A stretch of 21,341 nucleotides of DNA from Thoreauomyces humboldtii (GCA_027596035.1 JADGJA010000368.1:1-21341), one strand, 5' to 3'. Positions 1 through 9,244 are shown, counted from the stretch's first letter. The notes: a model not told the origin generated them from the sequence alone. Numbers and translations are program-made.

Positions 1-5
1 GCTAG

Positions 6-2552
6 CTAGCTAGCGACCAGAGCCCCGGGGGTAAAGATATCGTCGCCTAGGCCCCTTTCCCCGCTAGACCCTCCCGCGGCACCGACGCTGCCTCCGTCTA
101 CGTCACCCTCATCCGGAGACGGTTGTTGATGTGAGTCTTGTGACGATCGTACTTGCGCTAGCTGAGAGAGATCAGGTGCCGGCTGAAAGTCAGGCGTCAA
201 CGACAAGGTTTCGTCGACGTGCCCCGACGGCATCATGACTTGTGAGAAGGACTGCTGCTGCTGTTGTTGTTCTTGGTGGCGCTGCTTTTGCTGCTGCATT
301 TGCATCTGCTGAGCTTGTGCCATCCTTGCCTGCTGAAGTTGTTGTTGTTGTTGCTGTTGTTGAAGTTGGAGATTCTGAAGGTGCATCTGTCGTTGTTGCT
401 GTGCTGCCGCGGCCTGTGCCCCCGCGAGGGCCGAGTTGGCAGCCGGTGAAGGATTTGCCCCGCTCTGGCCCATCTGCTGTGCAGAATTCTGACGTTGCGC
501 TCGAACGGCTTGCTGCTGTTGTGACTGCAGGCCAGCACCCTCCCCGTGGCTGAGCCCGCCGAAGTGATGTTGTTGTTGCGGCCCTTGTTGCGGCGAGATG
601 AGCGGTTGCTGCCCACTCCCTGCGGAAACGGCAATAAACATTTGCTGTTGACCAGACGGATACTGACTGCGTATCTGGGCCGATTCTTGTACCGGCGTCG
701 TCTCGGGTAGGCTGAGAAGGTCATGAAGGAGTTCGCCAAGTCCGTACTCAGCGGCCAATTCCTTAGCACGTGTGAGCGGAATCCTGTAAAAGAAAACGTC
801 AATCAAGCTGTGTGCAAGCGATCCGCCACATGCTACGTAGACTTACCAGGTTCCCTGATACTTCCCATAGCCGCCCTGAATCTTCTCGTGCTCGCCCTGA
901 TGTATTTCCCGTTCAAGCACTTTCGTCCTTCTGCTTTTTTCCATTCCCGCAGCTTTCAAGATATGCGTCGCGTTCATCCAAGAGTCAAGCCTCCTCCGCA
1001 TAACGCCCACTCCGTTCGGACTGGCCATCTCGTAAACCATCACGTTCGAGTAGGTGGCCTCGTAGAGTCCTTGCCTTGGCTGCGCCGGGACAGGAGTCTG
1101 ACGAGACGACGCTGGCGCGCGTTTAGAGGCGGCGCCACGGCGGGCAGCGGAATTCGTGGGGTAGGGTTGCGCGCGATACCCTGCGCCACTGTGAGATGCC
1201 GGTGAGGAGCCAGTCGCATTCAATGGTGTAGGGTGGACGAGGTACTGTTGACCGTTGGCAGCTACATGGATATAACCTTGGGACGTTTGCATGTAGTACG
1301 AAGAAGGTGGGGCCATCGTCGATACTGTAACATTGCTCGTCTGCGGAGAGACGTTAGTCGAGGGCGATGAAGCATAAAGCTGTGGCTGAGGAAGGAGTGC
1401 GCTCGGCTGCAGCCCTGCCGCTTGCCGTTGTTGGAGCTGAGCCAAAGCTTGTGCCTGAAGCTGGGCTTGCTGGAGGAACAACTGCTTATAACCCTGCTCC
1501 CGATCACGTTGCTGCTGCAACTGATGAGTCTGGAGCTGGTGCTGTTGCAACAGATGCTGCTGTTGTAATTGTGCGAGCTGTTGTTGCATCTGCTCCTGCG
1601 TCATGGCCATTTCCGGCGCTTGCGCAAGTTGCTGATGTTGCTGAAGCAATTGCTGATGCTGCAACGATTGCTGCTGGAAAAGTTGCTGTTGCTGCTGCTG
1701 GGCAATCCGTGCATGCAACACTTGTTGCTGCTGTGCATGTTGAGCGATAGCAGCGCGCTGTTCTTCCCAATTGGGCATCAATTGCTGCGGTTGCTGGTGC
1801 GCGGGCGGCGCGCTGGGCCGTATTTGTCCGGTATAATCTGGTCGTTGCCGCGTCGCTTGCTGATCCGCTGATGGCTGCTGGGAACTCTGAAGCTGTCGCA
1901 GCCTATTCTGACGCATCTGCATCTGCATCTGGTGCTGTTGCAACACCTGCTGCTCGAGAGACATCGGGGCGGGCTGCGGACGGGCCGATGGGTCGGGTTT
2001 AACATCAGGAGACAGCTTAGAGGTATTTGACGGCGTCAAAGAGTCCACTGATGCTATAGCTGCCGCGGAAGGGGATGACGGAGCGAGCGACGCAGCGGCA
2101 AGGAGAGGAGGAGCATGATCCGTCTGGGACTCGGGAAGATGACGCGTAGGCGATGAACCCGATGCGCTGCCTGTCAACGAGAAAGCAAGCGCATTGCTCG
2201 CTTCAGAGCTTTCCGCCGGAGTTTGCTCTTTGTGCGTCGAAAGGTTTTCCTGGCTTTCCTGTTTGATCTCCCCCTCCGCAAATCGTGGGTCTAGAGGCTG
2301 AGATGGCACTTGCGACAGACCTGACGGTGCATTCCGTTCGCTCTGCTGATTCGGCTGCAGCATTTGCTTCTGCTGCTGTTGAAATTGCAGTTGCAACTGC
2401 TCCTGAGGGATTTGAGGGACAGGTGCATGCGTAACAGTGGCGATGGGAAAAGTCGTTCCTATCGCGGCGAGGCTGCTTGAATCAACCCCGGTATCAGCAT
2501 TGCTTAGACTCGCAAGAAAGTTCGCTTCGTGCAGAAAGGGACGGTCCGCCAT
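6..2552 (-). CDS. Q-rich APSES/KilA-N transcription factor, Mbp1/Swi4-like (probably partial at left edge)
   Basis: Sequence-specific DNA-binding protein of the fungal APSES family. Two exons are visible: 2552-847 and 783-6, with a 63-nt intron (784-846, GTAAGT...TTACAG) that splits the Trp codon of the motif GKYQGTW-IPL. The start is the first in-frame ATG, at 2552 (MADRPF); the frame is open further upstream without an ATG, so an upstream exon is possible. The predicted 827 residues comprise a long Gln-rich region (about 1-490, with many Q tracts), the KilA-N domain (about 495-594, with [19 protein letters not shown] and [14 protein letters not shown]), and a second Q-rich, low-complexity tail. 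The domain matches the Mbp1/Swi4 type, not StuA, which lacks the [11 protein letters not shown] signature. Mbp1-type proteins normally carry the domain at the N-terminus and ankyrin repeats later; here the domain is central and no ankyrin repeats are seen. The stop lies inside the CTAG run at the window edge, so the true C-terminus may be missing. Domain call is firm; the termini are not. Confidence 0.85.
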
Positions 2553-2850
2553 CACTTCGTGGAGGGTCCTGCCCGGCAGGATTGTCCCAGTAGTGGTTCC
2601 TCGGTTTCGACCCAAAGCACGGCACGGCAATGTGGATTGCGCACAAGGGGTGGGCAGAGCCAGCAATGCGCAGAACTTGTCTGGTCAACGTATGGCGATG
2701 GCTCAAAGTATCGATACCGTACGGCAAGCGAAGGAGAAGGGAGACGAGCGGATATGAAAATGGAGGGGGTGTCGATTGTCGAAGAGGAAACCGTGGGAAA
2801 AAAGAAGAAGAGGCAGAAAGGTAGAGGACATCCAGCCGGTTGGGGCGAAA

Positions 2851-2889
2851 AGCCCTAAGTCCTCAGAGCCCTAAGTCCAGCCCTAAGTC
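2851..2889. repeat. Three close direct copies of AGCCCTAAGTC
   Basis: Exact copies of this 11-mer begin at 2851, 2867 and 2879. They lie about 300-340 bp upstream of the APSES start codon. Three exact copies in 39 bp are not expected by chance and suggest either a local duplication or a cluster of factor-binding sites. No known factor is assigned. Confidence 0.8.
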
Positions 2890-2898
2890 AGATCTTCC

Positions 2899-2904
2899 CA
2901 CGTG
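2899..2904. promoter_or_regulatory. CACGTG box
   Basis: Palindromic E-box in the context CCCACGTGACCC, just after the 11-mer repeats. In fungi CACGTG(A) is bound by bHLH factors of the Cbf1/Pho4 type. It is a six-base match only, so function is uncertain. Confidence 0.35.
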
Positions 2905-2912
2905 ACCCCATC

Positions 2913-2931
2913 CTCTCTCTCTCTCTCTCTC
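2913..2931. repeat. (CT)n microsatellite
   Basis: Uninterrupted CT dinucleotide run of about nine units. Pyrimidine runs of this kind are common in fungal promoters and 5' leaders, and the length probably varies between strains. Confidence 0.9.
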
Positions 2932-3152
2932 GCGCTCTTGATTGCACGGGCGCTGTGAAGTATTGTGGGAAAGAGACATGACGGCCTGAACGAAATGGGA
3001 AGGGTGACAGAAGAGAGAGGGACATCTAACACGCACGGGTTCCCCTTTATATATCAGCCAGACACACGACGCCCTTTGCGGGCGAGAGGGCCGCTCCCTA
3101 AATTGGGGGCAAAAAGGCAGCAAGGGGGTGACAAAAAACAGGGCGACCGGAG

Positions 3153-3158
3153 ACGCGT
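3153..3158. promoter_or_regulatory. ACGCGT (MCB-type) site
   Basis: ACGCGT is the MluI cell-cycle box recognised by Mbp1-type APSES domains in yeast. This copy lies in the promoter region of a gene that itself encodes an Mbp1-type domain. A single hexamer can occur by chance; one also occurs inside the APSES coding sequence near 2140. Confidence 0.3.
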
Positions 3159-3887
3159 TCTCTTGCAGCAGCAGGAAAAACGCGATGCGCGGCCTCCGAA
3201 TACGCGCGCCTGTGTTCACTCGCACCTCACTCCTTTTGCTTGCCCCTTTGCGACCGTCGGTATCCTCCAACACCTGGCTCTTTCTCTCTCTCCATCCCTT
3301 CTCGGTCCTTTCCCCCCCTCGCCCGCAATATACGGCGCTCGTGTCTGTCTGCTACAGATCGACAGAAGGGAGGAAGAGCAGTGGCTCCAGGAGGTCCCTC
3401 TCTGAACTATTCTCTTGCTGTACGTACTCAGGGAACAGGGCGTCCGCAGTTTGAGTTGATCGAAGCATTCCGTGATTCAAGACGAGTACAAGCAAGCGTC
3501 ACAGGACCACCAGGCACAGACAGAGGAACGCATGCGAGTACTTGCGAGGGGACGGGGGAAAGCAAGCTCCAGCGTGGGTCAAGTAGCCGCATTTTCGAGC
3601 CCGTTGCGAGCCGGCAAATCCCTCGAGGCCCGAAAGAAAGGGCAAGATAGACACATCGTATACCCTCGTCAGGACAAGGGGCAGGAGGAAGTTGAACAGA
3701 GTGTGTACATGTATTGTTGGGGTTTGCACCGTGACCGATGTGCTCATGTATCAATGATACCCGTCGTGCCTGATGGAAGAAAGAGCGACGAAAAAGGTCA
3801 TCCAGAAGTCCAGAAGTTCGATGTGCTCAGGGCTGTCGACAATCCTTGTGGCCACGCTGAATTTCTGCTGAAAGGTCTGAAAGCGCC

Positions 3888-5567
3888 ATGGCGTTTGCGC
3901 ACTTCGCCGTCAGCACTCTCGCAGTTCACACTTCCGCCTATCGCGCCATGTCGACCTACTCGAACGAGTGGAAGGTCGTCGTTTGGGGCCTCAACGTGGA
4001 GAAACCCAAATCGGAAGGACACTGGAGAAACTGGAAAGCCCTCAAGGGCATTTTCGAGAACCGCACCACCGGCGCTGGAAGCATCTTCCTAGACTCCCCA
4101 GGTGGCAGAGCAATAATCATCTATAGCTCCGAGAAAGATAGGATCCGGGATCTCAAGGGCCTCCCTAGGACAAACTTCAAGATTAATGATAGCAGCGTTA
4201 GCGTTAGCGAAGGGGAAAATCTCCGCGTGGTCAACACCATCATGGTTCACGGAGATTTGACCATCGTTGAAGTAAGGAACAGCTGGAATTACCACCCATG
4301 CCGCTTGTTGTTTTGAGTAAGGAATAGCATCTCGAACGTCGTTTATGCGCGTCAGTTTTTTTTTCTATTTCTTACCGTCCTTTGACAGAAAGAAATAGTC
4401 ATACCGTCTTTATCAACGTTAGCGAGGCGGCAAACGACGTTTGGACGAGTCTTTGCAAGCTTTCGTATCTCGCGATTGGCGGTATTCATTATCGTCTTGA
4501 GCGTAAAGACGCATTCGCTGCGGTCCCAATCGCTCGGACCGCGTGGACATCCGTTCCCGTTCTGCCCAACGAGATGATCGAAAAGCCGGTCTCAGCCTGG
4601 GTTCCAGCACCTCCTGGTCTATCTGAACCCGTCGTTCCGAGATATGCACCGGTTACTCAAGCACCGGTTACTCATGCACCGGTTACTCAGTCGCATGCAT
4701 CATCATCCTTAAAGTCAACCGTTCTTTCGCATGACGGCAACACCTCTAATTTCGCCACCCATATCGCTTCCGTCACGTCTAAGTCCGTTGACGCAAGCTT
4801 AGCCACCGCACAAGCTGCGGAACCTCACCAAAACCTCGAGACAATCAAACTCCTCGTCGATCAGCAGGCGATCATTGCAGAGCAGAAGTTGACCATCGCC
4901 GCACTGAAACGGGAGCTAGCGGATCAAGCAGGGAAAGCAGAGGAGCTTCGAAATGCGTTCGCGTTTAAACAGAAGGAGGTGGAAGATGCCAGAGGCTTGA
5001 CGGGCCAGCTCTCCGTCTACAAGGAATTGTTGGGCGAAGCAGGGACCAAGTGTACCACGGTCGAGAGCGCCCTGAGACGGTCTCAACAGGAACACGGAAA
5101 CCTGACTTCGGCGCTGGCTGCGAGATCTCTTATCGGTAGGTTCGCTGATTGTGTACCTACTGTAACCCGCTTTCAAAGCTAATGCAACCCTGGGTGTATT
5201 TTATCAAGAGGATTTTGTCATGGCCCGACGCAACCGCTGCGCGGCGAATGGCCATAGCCGCTCCCCGGAACTCGCGAAGAACTACACTGCTGATGATGGC
5301 TATCGAGGCACCAAGGCATCTTTGTTCTGCAGCTGTCTACCATGCACCGAAAACATGGACCAAACGTTGATCCTTGTCAAGGACGAGTACAGTCTGGTCG
5401 ACAGCTTCAATGTCGTTAGTCTGAGGGAGACGATGGCCCAGGCTTTCGACAGGTTCAGCAAAGTTGCCCATCCCCCGCACAAGCAGGTGAACATCAAGGG
5501 CTTTGGATCTCACATCGAATTCGCGCTCTATGGCGCTGCGAAGATGCAGAAGTGGGCGATAGGGTGA
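3888..5567 (+). CDS. Unrecognised protein with RRM-like N-terminal half and a coiled coil
   Basis: I do not recognise this gene. Coding segments: 3888 to about 4271, about 4389/4427 to 5135, and 5179-5567. The last intron (5136-5178, 43 nt, GTAGGT...AAAG) is clean and phase 1, giving the join SLI-ANATLGVFYQEDF. The first junction is unresolved. A good donor (GTAAGG, 4272) and a strong pyrimidine tract with acceptor CAG at 4388 are out of frame with each other; an in-frame but weak acceptor ends at 4426, and the first segment otherwise stops at 4316. Residues about 28-110 alternate strand and helix like an RRM (WKVVVWGLNVE, then WRNWKALKGIFE, then GRAIIIYSS). Next come a Pro-rich linker with a 5-residue repeat (APVTQ/H, three times) and a heptad-like coiled coil (from LLVDQQAIIAEQKLTIAALK on). 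The last exon has clustered Cys (FCSCLPC). About 493 residues if joined at 4427. The start ATG (GCCATGG) has a good context, and the first 20 residues lack acidic groups. Confidence 0.5.
4646..4690 (+). repeat. Three 15-bp in-frame tandem repeats
   Basis: The unit GCACCGGTTACTCAN is repeated three times without gaps and encodes APVTQ, APVTH, APVTQ. Because 15 is a multiple of 3, changes in copy number keep the frame. It sits in the Pro-rich linker before the coiled coil. Confidence 0.9.
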
Positions 5568-5646
5568 CGGTAGCCTCCAAGTCCACAGCTAATTCTAGGC
5601 GTAAACACTTTCCTATACCTTTTTCATGCACTGGCCTCTCGCCCGT

Positions 5647-6761
5647 TTAACACCTTCCGATTCCGAAATATGGGTCAATTTTTGTATTCCCGTGTCCAAA
5701 ATCCCATCTCGCAAGTCCCTCATAGAGGCCGAACATCAGCGATGACTGTGCGGCAGTCCACACCGCTCTCGCGACACACCCGGCAAAGAGTCCACGGATT
5801 CCTCTTCGTCTCCCTATCCCCCTCGCGGCTGCCCAGAACCCTGTGTAGTACGATGAACGACTGGGACCAGCGTTCTGAAAGGGCGTCGGTGTGGGTCGTG
5901 CCTGAGTCTGTATCGTCGTTTTGATGACATCCAAGGGCGTCGTGACGAAGCCCGCCGCGAATCCGGCGGCAGCACCGGGCAGGATGTCCGTGCTGAACGT
6001 GGAAAGAAAGGGAGAGTTGGAGCTGGTGATGGACGGCTGTCGCATGACGAAGGCACGGATGGTTTCTGCATGAGACACGAGGCGTGTGAGTCGGGCAGAG
6101 AAATTCCATAGTCTCTTTCCATGCACGAAGCCGATGGAGGATCGGGTCCCATACCGTAGATAGTAAATTGGAGGGCCGTGCACGGGATGTCCCTGGCCAA
6201 CGTGCTTCCCCATCCTTTCCACAGCCTACCGTCCCTCCCGATCCTCCGCAACGCGTCCCAGTCCGACTTGTAGTTGTGCGTGCTCTGCGAGAATCTGTTG
6301 TTGTAGACTCCCTGCAGCTGCATCCTGGTCTTGACGACCTCGGACGGCACGTAAGCCACACTCGCCAGCGTCTCCCCCAGCGCGGCCGCGAGCAGGTAGG
6401 TGAGGGAGTCGGGCAGGGTCGATTCCCGCTTGAAGGACTCGTAGGATGCAAAGTACGTGCCCGTAGCGAGGAAGGATCCCAGGAACGCGGCGGGCATGCC
6501 GGACCGGAGCCCTCGAACGCCTTCGTTGCGACGTATGCAGCGGAATGCGTGAAAGGTTCCCTGGTACTTTTTCGTACCAGAGGTGCCGTCCTTTTGCATG
6601 CGAGTCTTGACCAGGTCGAGTGGGTGAAGGGTGGTGTCTGCTATGGAACCTGCTATGGCTCCAGATGCGACAACTTGAAGAAGGGATGGGCGGCCCACAT
6701 CTGCCGGTGGTGGATTTGAAGCTAGACTCAAGGCCGGAGCGGCTGCCGATGAGCTCGACAT
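5647..6761 (-). CDS. Mitochondrial carrier family protein, Mme1 (YMR166C)-like
   Basis: Six-helix solute carrier of the mitochondrial inner membrane. Exons 6761-6155 and 6065-5647, with an 89-nt intron (6066-6154, GTATGG...ATGCAG) dividing the Glu codon of FTIY-E-TIRAF; 341 residues, starting at the ATG at 6761. The three PX[DE]XX[KR] signatures are P47LDLVK, P139SEVVK and P246LDVIK, one per ~100-residue repeat, so the carrier is complete. From memory of the family, the closest relative is yeast Mme1: YVPSEVVKTRMQLQG with NNRFSQ just after, TLARDIPCTALQF and VWTAAQSSLM all have near-identical counterparts there. Yeast Mme1 has been described as a mitochondrial magnesium exporter; that this protein moves magnesium is inferred. 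It ends 79 bp from the convergent gene at 3888-5567. Confidence 0.88.
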
Positions 6762-7231
6762 GTGTTTTGCCGAGGTTGGATGTGGGACAACAGGAAGGAC
6801 GTCGTCCTACTAGTAGACGAGACCGAGACTAGGACGTTGTACGAATAGACCAGAAGGGAGGTATGATGAACGAGGCTGAGGAGGTGTGCGGAGAGGAGAG
6901 ATCTCTGAGGTCAGAGTGAGGAAGACTGCGGAGGTGTGGGAAAGTCCCTTCATTTAGCTCACTTCGGGGTGACCGGCAGGGTCCACGCGGGGCAAGAACC
7001 GCACAGGTTACCACCAACTGCCATCTGGCGACCTTGCCTTTCTGCTTCCCTTATCTGTCCCTGGGTGAAGAGTTCTTACCTGCGTGCATGGCATGTTGTC
7101 AGAAGCTCTCACAATACGACAGTCATGCTCCAATGTTGATTCCTCTCTGGTGTCGCCCCGCTCCTGCTGTGGTATATTCAGGTCGAAGTGCATACTAATA
7201 ATGCTCGGGGCAGAAACACGTTCAGGATGCG
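6762..7231. promoter_or_regulatory. Intergenic region between two minus-strand genes
   Basis: 470 bp holding the 3' untranslated part of the FAD oxidoreductase gene and the promoter of the carrier gene. No open frame here shows a domain or plausible composition, and I see no repeat or RNA structure that stands out. Confidence 0.5.
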
Positions 7232-8827
7232 TTATAGCTTGGATGGAATCGCTGAAGCCTGCCCAGCCTCCTCCTTAGCTAGCTCCTCCAAGAGCGCCCG
7301 GTCCTCATCCGTCATCCGTCGATGAGGAAGCACCGAACTCCCCATCCCACGTCTTGCTACATCACGCTCTTCTATTCCTCGTTCCCTGGCGATCAACTTG
7401 ACGACCCTAGGCTCGCAGAAGTTGCCTTGACAGGGACCCATCCCAGCTCTGCACCGTCTCTTTACCGCGTCTGTCGAGGCAGCGCATAGGGGCCGGCTCA
7501 GAGCGTCCGTAATCTCAGCCTCGGTGACTCGTTCACATCGACAAATGATATTCTTTTGGGGGTCGGGATCGTCAATTGCGCCTTCGAATGTGTCCGTCTT
7601 CTTCACCAGGATAGCGCGCCGGCTAGCGTCGTATGTCGGATTAGGCCGCATGATGAGACCGCATTTATCGCGTAAAATGTCGCGAACGAGGAGGGCGACA
7701 GCAGGAGAGCTGGTAAGCCCGGGCGAATCGATGCCTGCAACGTTTATGAAACGGGGCACCTTAGCACTTTGTTCGATTACGAAGTCTTTCCGACTGCACT
7801 TGGCCCGCAGGCCCGTGTATGAGGTGATCGCTTCGCCAGGATCGACCTCAGGAACAGAGTGCTTCGCTGATCGAAGGATGAGCTCGAGGACCTCCTTGTT
7901 GGTGAGTCCGATACCATGCGTGCCGCGGGAAGTCGGACCGAGGAGGAGATTGCCATGAAAGGTTTGACTAACCAAAATTCCTTTGCCTACGCCAGCGGCT
8001 GGCACGGGAAAGAGAACGTGGCGGGCAAGATGGGATTGCGATCTATCCAGAATCAGGTACTCCCCTTTTCTGGGTTCGATCGCGAAATCTGCGGCCCCAA
8101 CCATCGCAGCGATTCGATCCGAGAACAGCCCCGCAGCGTTGATGACGATAGAAGCGTTGTACGTCTCCCCTCCATCAGTTTTAACCAGGAATCGTCCATC
8201 AGCTGTCCGCTGAATGTCCGTGACGTCCTGCTTCAACCGCACGTCCACCCCATTCGTGACCGCATTCTCTGCAAGGGCAATCGTGTATTCGTAGGGAGAC
8301 GTGATTCCTGCCGAGGGGCAGAAAAGAGCCGCACAGACATCCTGGTTAATATGGGGCTCCATCGCCCTCACTTGTTCGGAATCCAAGATTTTGAGATCCT
8401 TGACGCCATTAAGTTCGCCATTCTCTTTCAACGCCCTGAGCACTATCAAATCCGACTCGCGGGTCGCTAGAACAAGAGCACCCACGCGACGGAACCCGAA
8501 ATGTAGCTCATTGTCTAAACTTTGGAACATGGAGTTCCCGAGACGTGCAACCTTCGCCTTGAGCGTGCCATGCGTTTCGTCATAGCCGCCGTGCACGATA
8601 CCGCTGTTGGCCTTCGATGCGCCCTGGCCGACATCATCGGCGCGATCCAAAAGCACCGTTCTGACCGTTGTTGCGCTGAGAAGTCTCGCGATGGAGCAGC
8701 CAACCGCACCTCCTCCTATTATGCACACATCGTAGCGCTTGGTTTCGGGCGTGGGAGGAGGAGGAGGGGGCTTCCAGGCATGTTGCGATGGAGGTTTGCT
8801 GGCCAAGTTTGAGACGTCTTGTACCAT
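7232..8827 (-). CDS. FAD-dependent oxidoreductase with BFD-type [2Fe-2S] domain and PTS1 (GlpA-like)
   Basis: Single uninterrupted reading frame of 531 residues from the ATG at 8827. Visible in order: a Pro-rich leader (about 18-28); an FAD-binding Rossmann motif YDVCIIGGGAVG (GGGAVG at 38-43) followed by an acid-ended second strand (VRTVLLDR); the DAO-type fold through about residue 400, with the C-terminal FAD motif near VAGIDSPGLTSSPA; then a BFD-like iron-sulfur domain, with C429-x-C431 and C466-x4-C471 as likely [2Fe-2S] ligands (IICRCERVTEAEI and GMGPCQGNFC). The protein ends in SKL, the canonical peroxisomal targeting signal type 1. DAO plus Fer2_BFD is the layout of bacterial GlpA-like proteins, often annotated as glycerol-3-phosphate or 2-hydroxyacid dehydrogenases. 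The substrate cannot be read from the sequence; glycerol-3-phosphate is the default guess. It is intronless, unlike every other complete gene here. It diverges from Spt6 across 417 bp. Confidence 0.85.
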   Translation of the reverse strand: MVQDVSNLASKPPSQHAWKPPPPPPTPETKRYDVCIIGGGAVGCSIARLLSATTVRTVLLDRADDVGQGASKANSGIVHGGYDETHGTLKAKVARLGNSMFQSLDNELHFGFRRVGALVLATRESDLIVLRALKENGELNGVKDLKILDSEQVRAMEPHINQDVCAALFCPSAGITSPYEYTIALAENAVTNGVDVRLKQDVTDIQRTADGRFLVKTDGGETYNASIVINAAGLFSDRIAAMVGAADFAIEPRKGEYLILDRSQSHLARHVLFPVPAAGVGKGILVSQTFHGNLLLGPTSRGTHGIGLTNKEVLELILRSAKHSVPEVDPGEAITSYTGLRAKCSRKDFVIEQSAKVPRFINVAGIDSPGLTSSPAVALLVRDILRDKCGLIMRPNPTYDASRRAILVKKTDTFEGAIDDPDPQKNIICRCERVTEAEITDALSRPLCAASTDAVKRRCRAGMGPCQGNFCEPRVVKLIARERGIEERDVARRGMGSSVLPHRRMTDEDRALLEELAKEEAGQASAIPSKL

Positions 8828-9244
8828 TGCCGTGAGGTAGATGCTCTAGAGGCTACGGTATTGAGTTTGGGGGAGAACCTTGTGTTCTGCACTTCCCCAA
8901 ACCTTTCTCCAGCTTTGAGCACAAGACGTCGAGATAGATTGCCAACAGGCAAAGCATCCCCTTTCTGCATTCCTGCACTTAACGGCAGCCCCTCCTCGAC
9001 GTGGAAGTATTGCAACGTAATCGTCCGTGTGCAACACAATCAAGGTTCACCAGATTGCTCTCTCCTCGGAGCTTAGCAGCAGCAACCCGGATTCTTTGAA
9101 TAGCCGAAGGGATACCGTTCATCGATGTCCGATGCCGGCAGCGATGGTAATTGCGAGGAGAACAGAAGAGGGGTCAGGTAGCTCATTGTTGCTGATCGTC
9201 GTACTCCCATCGTTCTTTTAGATGGTCGCGACCCCGTGGCCGAG
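8828..9244. promoter_or_regulatory. Divergent promoter, FAD oxidoreductase / Spt6
   Basis: 417 bp between two divergent start codons. No gene is seen. An ATG at 9222 opens an 11-codon frame that ends at 9257 and so overlaps the proposed Spt6 start. It is directly preceded by TTCTTTTAG, which could instead be the acceptor of a 5' leader intron. Confidence 0.5.

Larger units (their letters stand above)
2553..3887. promoter_or_regulatory. Divergent intergenic region between the APSES gene and the 3888 gene
   Basis: About 1.3 kb with no convincing gene. Open frames here are rich in Arg, Ser and Pro and show no domain; one gets its Arg-Glu run from the CT microsatellite. The region should hold both promoters and 5' untranslated sequence. 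Visible elements are listed separately: three AGCCCTAAGTC copies, a CACGTG box, a CT run and an ACGCGT site. An AT-rich stretch near 3049 (TTTATATATCAG) could act as a TATA element. An upstream exon of either gene cannot be excluded. Confidence 0.5.

Noticed and set aside
242..1871. Long open frames on the plus strand rich in Leu, Ala and Val opposite the APSES gene
   Set aside because: They are the antisense translation of CAG/CAA glutamine tracts and have no domain of their own.
2863..3273. 136-codon minus-strand frame with an Arg-Glu run
   Set aside because: The run comes from the CT microsatellite; composition and lack of any domain argue against a gene.
3472..4092. 206-codon plus-strand frame overlapping the start of the 3888 gene
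   Set aside because: It overlaps a better frame with a clear strand-helix pattern and shows no domain; it is a chance frame in GC-rich sequence.
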